64,000 nucleotides of DNA, from the NCBI GenBank assembly GCA_001600055.1, contig BCIV01000001.1, positions 1,109,774 through 1,173,773 on the forward strand, in the 5' to 3' direction. Below are positions 56,802 to 64,000 of the stretch, piece after piece. Below the pieces are notes generated by a model. It saw nothing but the letters and a program-made list of their open reading frames with translations. It searched no databases and had not been told where the DNA came from. The position numbers and the translations under genes are program-made. Within the stretch, counting starts at the first letter, position 1. Every line of letters begins with the position of its first letter. The stretch is from Filobasidium wieringae (taxonomy: Eukaryota; Basidiomycota; Tremellomycetes; Filobasidiales; Filobasidiaceae).

Positions 56802-57771
56802 TCATGCTTGCATAGCCGACTGCCTTTCACTCGCTCTGGCTTCTAAATCCGCCATCTTCTCCATGTCTATTCGGATCACGTTGTCGAGCTGTCCGTATTC
56901 TGATTCGCTTCCTGCGTCTGATGATCGTTCGGCTTCCTGTTGTTGTCGCAGCAACTCGGGGAGTTCTAGTTCATATTCTGATTCCTCGTCCTCGTACATC
57001 CAGTCGTCCGCATCTGAATCCACATCGAAAGCTCCCGATGGCCTATACAGCAGTTCGTTTCTGTCAGCTCTAAGTCATTCACTGACATGTCGATCGACTT
57101 ACATATAAGCTCCCACGTGAGGCGGTCGTCTTGCCACTTTCCGCTCTTTAGGCTCGGCTTTCCGACCCGGTAAGCTAGCTATACCGGCTTCCATGACCTC
57201 CCTATCGGCTGCAATAGAGCTGGCTTGAATCTGCAAAGAATGTTGATCGCCGCTGCAAAGGGATGGAGTTCATTTCGAGAACTGAATCGCACAGATCATA
57301 GATGAAGACTTACAGTATAGAGATCTTCGGTGAGGGTTCCGGTTGAATTGGCGAACGTATAGGACCGCTGGTTCGTCTGGCCATACCCTCGCTCCGCCTT
57401 CTTTGGGCAACGTCGTTATGCTTCCCGCTCAGACTACTACTTCCATTCGGAGGGGTTTGAGGCTTGACAGACATTCCAGCTAGAGAACCGGAGAGTCTAG
57501 CTTCCAGAATGACATCCAGACGTTTGCGCATTTGCACGTTCGCGAGCTTCATCTTGTCGTAGTCTTCTTTCGTAAACACGGTTGGTTTGTTATTGGAGAA
57601 GCTAAGTGAAAGTTTGCATATCAGCTTGGGAGTGAGTGAAATGCCTTATCTGGAGCCTTACGCATGCTCGATTTCAGCTAGGGTCCGGTCGGAGGCAGGA
57701 AGTTTGGACCTGATTTCTGATTCTGACATTCGGTCGATGGGCTGCCGTACTTGACGGCGGGTGGCAGACAT
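56802..57771 (-). CDS. Small acidic protein of unknown function
   Basis: Four exons in phase: MSATRRQVRQPIDRMSESEI with SKLPASDRTLAEIEHA; then NKPTVFTKEDYDKMKLANVQ with MRKRLDVILEARLSGSLAG and a Ser/Arg-rich segment; then an exon with SLPGRKAEPKERK; then an acidic C-terminus with DWMYEDEESEYELELPELLR. It starts at 57771 (an in-frame ATG lies further upstream near 57862) and ends at 56802. About 245 residues, predicted helical in exon 2 and disordered elsewhere. I do not recognise the family. A TATA-like run lies at about 57895-57901, some 125 nt upstream. Confidence 0.65.
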
Positions 57772-58051
57772 AGCTAGAAGACTTTGATGTGGCTGACAGG
57801 AAACGACTGGCTGTAGCGCTGCTTGACATTGATAAACAAGTGACTCAGAACCAGCGGTATGCAACCACCGAAGAACTTGACCTTGATTCGGGGTTTATAT
57901 AGATATCGCATAAATCCTTTAGGTCTTAGCGCGCAGCCCTGCCTTCGCAGAGCCTCCCCCCAAAGGTTCTCTCGTCACATAGTGTACTACAAGATACAGA
58001 GTAGTTGTACATATTATAGGAATATCTCGTGTATAAAAGGTATCCAGAAGT

Positions 58052-61000
58052 CTAGTCACCTAGTACGGGGTGTTCACGACCGATGAACGGGAACGGAGGT
58101 TCCTCATCGGGGTCGAGAGGGACTCTCGAGTAGGCTGGATAAACACATCACGTTTAGCACAATCCAATGTTGAACAGTCGATGGACTGACCTTGAGTAAC
58201 TCTCTCTTATTGACCATAAGCACGTTGTCCTCCAGTGCGACAACCACATTCCTGTCGGATCCATACTTGAACTCGTCTGCCACAACGTTAGATTGGTACT
58301 TCTTGATGGTGTATGCATCTAGAGCTCCCGATTTGACCTTCTTGAAATTCCCTAGAGATCAGACGCAATCGAAGAACGTTAGATGAGTCAGGTTCCCGGG
58401 GCTTGGTTTTAACTTACAGCTGATGACGAATGGTCCCGTAGAGGTGACGATATATCTCTCTTCCTGCCCCTCTCCGGTGTTGAATCTATATCCTGAAACG
58501 GATCAGCACACAAGCGTCCTCCTGCCTTAGATTGAGTGCTGTGACTTACCTTGCTGGCGTGAAGTTGATCTCAGTCTGCATGTAAGCCAGATGCTGCGGC
58601 TTAACCTGTAACCTTCTAGGAATGGGTTTTGAATCCGCTGGGAAACTCCTGTCGAATCCAAGTGATCCCTTGTATCGGCCATCCCCGATTAGAGTATCGA
58701 TCAAGAGCAGGTACGTTTTACAGGTAGCGATGATAAATCGACCATCTGCAGTCACGTCGACTCCAATAATAGGGTCACCTAGAGCTGGTAGGGCAGTCTT
58801 TTCAAGCACACGGTTTTTAGCGCAAGTCAAGCCAGATGACATTCAGCTGCAAATACCTTTGCATTCTTTCCGATAGAGTCGAACAACCTGATGTCTCCCT
58901 TGTTACTGGCTACGGCAACCTTTCCAGACTCTGTGGTGGTCGCGACAGAGAAATCGTTCTTTGTTGCATACTGCTTGAACTGGGATTCAACGAGCTTATT
59001 TCCCTCAACACGAGGATCGATTCGGAAAAGACCGTTATGGGCTGTCGAAGAATAAAGTTCATTCTCCGTCATCCGGGCTGAGGGAAAACGTGACACTACT
59101 CACAGTGTCCGATCAATGTCTGAGTAGGGTTCATCTGCGCGTACTTGGATCTTTGGGACGGGAGCTGATATCAGCTAGGAATGATCATCTGAGTTGGAAT
59201 GGCAACTTACTCAGGCAAGATGTTCTGAACGGGGACCGAATCAGAAACCTTCCACTCGTCCACGATCTTCCCGTACTCGAGGTCCATCCTGTACACCGAG
59301 TTCTTGCTATTGGGGTCCATAACAAGCATGTCGGAATCTTGGTTATGAAGCATTATCTGCAGTGTCCGGTCTTGTTTAGCTACCTATGGGGTTGGTCAAG
59401 CGCATACTCTACTGACCTTCTTGGGAGTGAAAGATTTCCCCTTCAGATTAGAGATCTTGTTGATCGACGTGGCAAATTTGAGCTTGTTGTCGTCGGTGTG
59501 CTTGAAGACTCCAATCATATCTCCTCTGACTACGAAAGATCGATCGTTCTTGTATCCAACGGTCAACTTCTCGTTCTTCCCTCTACCGCCCTTTGAGAAT
59601 CTCTCATTGTCACTTTCGGAATCTTCGTCCTCCGATGTTCCCTCCTCAGTCAAGGTACGTTCTGCTTCTTCCTCGTCATCTTCCTCCTCTTCCTCAGCGT
59701 CGTATCCCTCCACGTCATCCATTTCAACGTCATCGTAAGCTGACTCAATGTACTTCTGCTCGTCGGCCTTGGCCTTTGCCCAAAGGATCTTGTTCCTCCC
59801 TTGCCACATGTACTGAGTGAAGGCGTCTTTCCACTTAACGAAAGTCTCTTCCTCGGCAAACTTGACACACCACGTTGTTCCTTCACCTTCTTCAGGTTTG
59901 AACGAGAACATAAAGGCGTGCTCAGCGGGATGCAAGCGAGGCACCATCTCGGAATCCAAGGGTACAGAGATGATCGGCTGAACACCCTGTCGAACAACGA
60001 GCCAGTAGTCGAAAGGCCCACCCTCTGCAATGTCTGCGATGACAACTGGAGTTTGGGAAACGAAAGTATCGACTTCCACGTCGAACAGGTAAAGCTCTCC
60101 CTCCGCCCGATGAAGAACAGGAACATTTGCGAACACATCCTCTTGAGGCTCTTCTTCTTCTGCAGCTTCTTCTGCGATGGCCGGAACAGGAGTGGATGAC
60201 GAAGCTGTAGGCTGAGCAGGCGGTTGGTCCTTGATAGCAAGAGCGTTGAAATCGAGTTCGTCCGCAGGATCCGGCGACGCAGACTTTCTCGTGATGCGCC
60301 TCGAGCTAGTTGGCGTCGACTTGGATTTGGGTCTTGTGATTGACAGGTATAAGACTAAAGGGTCATTCGGGAAAACGAAATGCCTACTCACTTCCATTTA
60401 AGAGCTTCAAGGTCCGCTTGGGTGGCCTTCTCATGACTCCTCTGGAATTTCTATTTGGAAGCAATTTCAGGTTTGTACATCACCAAAGCCGTGTCAAGCA
60501 GGCTTACCCTCTCATACATGCACTGTAGCACAGTGACCTCAAACACCCCGCTGGTGGCCTTTGGGACCGCTCTAGTATTGCAGACAAATTCCCACATGTC
60601 ACCTGGATCACCAGAAAGGTCACGCCAAGAGAAGGTGATATCCCCATCAAGGATACCCGAGCGGAACGATAGTGCTTCGTCCAAAAGGAATAGACGTTCA
60701 TCCTCAGCTACCGTCGGATGATGATATTGTTAGCTCCAAACCCAGCTGCAAGAGTTTTGGTTTTAATCGCTCACATTCTGCATCCTCTTCTAAGAGCTGC
60801 TCCTCCCCTTCCTCATAGGCTCTAGTGATGACCAACTGGTACTGATGTTCAACAGAGGTCCTTCGGATAGTAGCGACAGCATCCTTGAAGCTGTAGAACA
60901 ATGAGGCGATTTAAAGATGAATTCTGGAAAGCCGCATTCTCATGCAGCTTACATGCATTCTCGAGATCCCTTGATGCTATCGGGCCTAACCAGATAGAGT

Positions 61001-61269
61001 TGACCGGCGGGAATTTGAATAATTTCAGGATTCGACGGGTTTCCTAGACATTTGTGAACAAGCCGAAGAGAAGCATGAGAAGCAAGTTGATTAGGTTTCG
61101 TCAGTACCGAAAGGACGTATCCATGCAACATTCCGCTCCACTTACCCCACATCTGGCCAAACACTGGGATAGAAGAATTTGTAACGATAAGCTAATGAAA
61201 ACCCGGTTCGTGCAACGAAATGCCCTTCGAATGTCACGAAAGGTACTCACAAGACTTCAAGACAAACAT
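58052..61269 (-). CDS. VID27: VID27-family vacuolar import/degradation protein
   Basis: The N-terminus, built from exons of 19 nt (61251-61269) and 18 nt (61146-61163), gives MFVLKSLFGQMWG, then NPSNPEIIQIPAGQLYLVRP, KDAVATIRRT, and SFRSGILDGDITFSWRDLSG. An acidic spacer follows, then the central PH-like module (SEMVPRLHPAEHAFMFSF, TWCVKFAEEETFVKWKDAFT), and an acidic stretch. The C-terminal propeller carries GYKNDRSFVVRGDMIGVFKH, IMLHNQDSDMLVMDPNSKNS, VYRMDLEYGKIVDEWKV, SKYAQMNPTQTLIGHSHNGL, and FIGREHPVLGD at the end (58052). This is the full VID27 order. The yeast protein is linked to fructose-1,6-bisphosphatase degradation; the molecular role is poorly known. About ten introns. Confidence 0.92.
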
Positions 61270-61661
61270 TGCTTCAATTTGTCAACAAACCCCTTTGAAG
61301 CAATTGAGGCGTAGTATAGGCCGATATTAATATTGATCAAGAACGTTTCCAAAGATGGTCTACGTAAGAGCTCTCAGTCAAGACTCGTGATGTATGCCTT
61401 GAAGCTTGATCTGTATCACTTGGCGGTTGGCGGCTCGTGGTGGACAATCTATTCTGCAGTTGCAGTTGATCTTGTATCTTCCCGGTAAGTTGATTGACGA
61501 GCCTGACATGAACACGAAAGCGAGGCTGACATTTTTAGCGAGTTGTTGATCGTCCATCGCTAGGGAAATATCTCACTTTCATCGCAACTGCCAATTCGAT
61601 GCTCATTGCTCAACAAGCTGAGATCTTGCTAGCCCTTTTATCACCATAATCCACAATCAAA
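61270..61661. other. Divergent promoter region, VID27 and uS17m
   Basis: About 390 bases between the two starts. No coding sequence is supported. Confidence 0.5.
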
Positions 61662-62214
61662 ATGACGATGTTAGAAGGAGTAGTAACAAAAGCGGGGGCG
61701 ATGGGGAAGACGGTGACCGTGACCGTGAGTTAAGACAATACCGACACGGAATACAGCATCACAAATTGATCACGAGAATCAGGTATCGAGAAAGGTCATC
61801 CACCCCATATTACTGAAGGAGATGAAGAGGCATAAGAAGTTTTTGGTACATGATGAACATGAGCGTGAGTCGCTTTCTGTCATGCGCTGTCTAGCCTAAT
61901 TGACATCAATCCTGACTTTCATAGAGGCGAGACTCGACGACCGAGTGAATATCCAGCTCGGTGCACCTCAATCAAAGCGAAAGTCGTTCTACCTTACCAA
62001 AATCCTCTCCCGAGGCTCCTCCCTCGTCTCCCCTGCATCCACCCCCCTTACTCCAGGAGCCGTATCTGTCGAGGAAAGCGAGATCCTGAAACAAGTGAAC
62101 GAGGCAGAGAAGTTGATGGGACAGGAAGGAAGAGACAAGAAAGAAAGAAGAAGGACGGAGGAGGAGAGGGAAAAGGAAGCACTGAGAAGACTAGGGATTC
62201 AGGCGGACGCTTGA
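61662..62214 (+). CDS. Mitochondrial ribosomal protein uS17m
   Basis: A small-subunit mitoribosomal protein of the S17 family. Three exons give MTMLEGVVTKAGAMGKTVTV, then SRKVIHPILLKEMKRHKKFL with VHDEHE, and DDRVNIQLGAPQSKRKSFYL with TKI. These match the uS17 pattern of G.V...M.KT..V.V.R...H...K......K....HDE. A C-terminal extension of about 70 residues is Ser/Pro then Glu/Lys/Arg-rich, ending RLGIQADA at 62214. The extension is common in fungal mitoribosomal proteins. No separate presequence is visible; the N-terminus itself may be the signal, as for other S17m proteins. Introns at about 61725-61781 and 61865-61924. Confidence 0.88.
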
Positions 62215-62840
62215 GTTGTTACTGCGACTTCGAAACGAACGCATGTACGAATATGGACCACAATATATGACATCTTTTACGGCAATCAAGGCGGCTTTCA
62301 CTCAGATCGAATTCGGGAGGTTGGCAAATATCTCAAGACTGATTTCTGGAGAAAGCTCGAATCTCTTAAACCAAGGATGTGGCCTCCCGTGAGGTCATCG
62401 CTGGATCGAGCCTGGCTCCGTAGCCCTCAGTGGAAGTGTTCTTTTCAGAATGTCTTCAAGCGTCTCAATGACTTCTAGGTCCTGGATGGTGTGATCAATC
62501 CAACATGACTCATCTTAATGTTGGGTCTTAATAACTCAAAGTTCTGGTTTCGCACCACCACTGCCTTCGATAGTTCATCCCTGATGACTGACGATTTCTA
62601 AGGGCTTCCGGCGTCTTTTGACAGAGACAGGTTATTCATATTAGCAAGCAATTCCATCTGATGGTTGATTTGACTCTACCGAAATGCCAAACCCGTAACA
62701 GCAACATACTTATGGATGCTGTTTACCTTTTAATCAACGTGATCTTATTGTCTGACAATAAGTATGAAAGGCAATCGAGCTGGAAATCAAAGATCGTTAT
62801 CATACTCATTACAACGTCTAGCCCCATGCCTCCCGTATCA
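62215..62840. other. Gene-free stretch between convergent genes
   Basis: 626 bases between the stops of uS17m and SEC20, so two 3' UTRs and terminators are expected. ORFs here are short and unsupported. Confidence 0.5.
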
Positions 62841-64000
62841 TTATAGCTCAATCCTCGCCCTTGATGCAACGGTAGTGGTCGTAAATATGCTTGTTTCGGT
62901 TGCGGTGATCGTGTGGGTACTTGTACTCGATCCTGCCATACCCGATAAATCGGAAGATAGGGTGGAGAGTGTCTCGGAAGCTTGACTGGATAATGCTGAG
63001 GTGACGGTTTTTGCAGCTTTGATCGCCTTCCCTGTAACTCGGGTGATCTGACTCATCCCCGAAGCCGCCAGCTTCTTGTTCATCTTCCGCTTCGTCCTAC
63101 CCGTCAAGATCCTAAACGTTCCGCCAATCCACCAGCTGACTCCCCCGACCAATTTGTCTAACACTCTTCGCTTGACGATGAACCCAACGACGAGGAAGAA
63201 GAAACCCAAAGCCAAGAAGATGACCATACGGTCATACCAATCGGCCTTCTCAAGCTGCTTGACCATATGTGCAGACGATTTCAAAAGGTTTGAAGACCGG
63301 TCGTATAGGCTGCTGGTGGATCTCAGGGTTTGAGTCGATTCGTCTGTTACAAACGAGATCAGTTAGATGTATGCTACTCCAGACGAAGTTATTTGATCAA
63401 CATACCGAACATTTGAGTGACCTGTACACTCCTTTCCAATTCGGCCTTCATGGTACCAACAGTCCGTCGGAGAGCGTCTGTGACCTCATTTGTTTTCGCT
63501 TGTAAGGGATCATCATCGTCACTGCAGCCAGAAGAATGGGCGTGAGCTTCCCAGTCCCTCAATACACTAGCCTCGAGATATTACCGTCGCTCTTCCGGCC
63601 TCGTAACGTCTTCCACCACTGCTGGTCGAGATTGGAGAACGCTAATACGGTTAGCCTTTTTGATTTCAGCTGCCGAGAATAAAAGGGCCTTTCGATACAG
63701 CTGCCGTATACTATGAACCGTAATTCAGCATCATAGAATACAACCATATTGTCTGGTTGGTACCCACTCATCGGCTTCTTGGCCAAAAGCTTCTGCTCGG
63801 GCTAAGAACCCTTCTCGATCTGCAGGGTTGTCTTGTTCGTACGCTAATTCAGTCAAGCTCTGACAAGCAAAGCAAATCAGCTAGCGGACCGCATCAGATA
63901 CCATCTGTATTTACTTCTATGCTGTCAAAAGTGGTCTCCAGATCCTCTCTCATTTCTCCAGCGATATCCCCTTGGACAGCGGCATCCCTACAATCTCGAA
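62841..64000 (-). CDS. SEC20: Sec20/BNIP1-family ER SNARE, 5' end beyond window
   Basis: A Golgi-to-ER retrograde t-SNARE. Marks: RQLYRKALLFSAAEIKKANR, then QAKTNEVTDALRRTVGTMKA, TLRSTSSLYDRSSNLLKSSA, KQLEKADWYDRMVIFLALGF and FFLVVGFIVKRRVLDKLVGG, the last containing the membrane anchor. A lumenal tail of about 100 residues follows, Ser/Thr-rich near the end, finishing VASRARIEL at 62841. The first exons lie beyond the window; the last visible exon reads back to GEMREDLETTFDSIE near 63895-63960. The yeast protein ends in HDEL; here the last residues are IEL. About five introns are visible. Confidence 0.87.

Noticed and set aside
1..64000. Mating-type locus or transposon remnants
   Set aside because: No homeodomain, pheromone or receptor genes, and no transposase, reverse transcriptase or long terminal repeats were recognised.

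Overview
This window looks like nuclear chromosomal DNA of a basidiomycete fungus, most likely a tremellomycete (Cryptococcus/Kwoniella-like). The signs are gene-dense, intron-rich DNA with short introns (mostly 50-100 nt, GTRNGT donors, CTRAY-like branch points, YAG acceptors), proteins that must be read across many small exons, and fungal-type families (GT61, NCS1 permease, VID27, Sec20, fungal bZIP). The genus is an inference. I see no rRNA, tRNA, transposon, CRISPR or phage element.

Layout, left to right. A partial multi-pass membrane protein (+, 1-1430). A GT61/EOGT-like glycosyltransferase (-, 1953-4177). A Ser-rich disordered protein (-, 4837-6573). Glucosamine-6-phosphate N-acetyltransferase GNA1 (-, 7937-8627). 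After a 1.8 kb gap, an APC-family amino-acid/GABA-type permease (+, 10449-13049). An RBM25-type U1 snRNP splicing factor (+, 14387-17041). Nit2 omega-amidase (-). A tandem AIM32-like thioredoxin/ferredoxin protein and DUF1279 (FAM210-like) protein (-, 18912-20685), whose reading frames overlap or may be fused. A membrane plus coiled-coil protein of unknown family (-, 21040-24403). A Dpb3/CHRAC-like histone-fold protein (-, 24730-26117). A very large Pom1/DYRK-family kinase of about 2,070 residues (-, 26397-33085). A BRD8/Bdc1-like bromodomain protein (+, 33594-36685). A small unknown protein and RMI1 in near-contact tandem (-, 36804-39442). Serine hydroxymethyltransferase (-). SDA1 ribosome-assembly factor (-). 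A flavin-reductase-fold protein (+). A divergent Yap/Pap1-like bZIP factor with a uORF-rich leader (-). Two tandem secreted CAP/PR-1 proteins (-). An Fcy2-type purine/cytosine permease (+). A small acidic unknown protein (-). VID27 (-). Mitochondrial ribosomal protein uS17m (+). The SNARE Sec20 (-, cut by the window end).

Most genes are housekeeping: chromatin and genome stability (Dpb3-like, BRD8-like, RMI1), RNA and ribosome work (RBM25, SDA1, uS17m), mitochondrial or one-carbon metabolism (SHMT, Nit2, AIM32-like, DUF1279), and secretion or cell surface (GT61, GNA1 for UDP-GlcNAc, CAP proteins, Sec20). I see no coherent metabolic gene cluster and no clearly new multi-gene system. The most unusual signals are (1) the AIM32-like/DUF1279 junction, where an ATGATG stop/start overlap or an in-frame 56-nt intron would make a tandem mitochondrial polyprotein, (2) the multi-uORF leader and altered DNA-contact residues of the bZIP gene, (3) weak-then-strong start-codon pairs in SHMT and NIT2 suggesting dual localisation, and (4) the tandem prepro-CAP pair.
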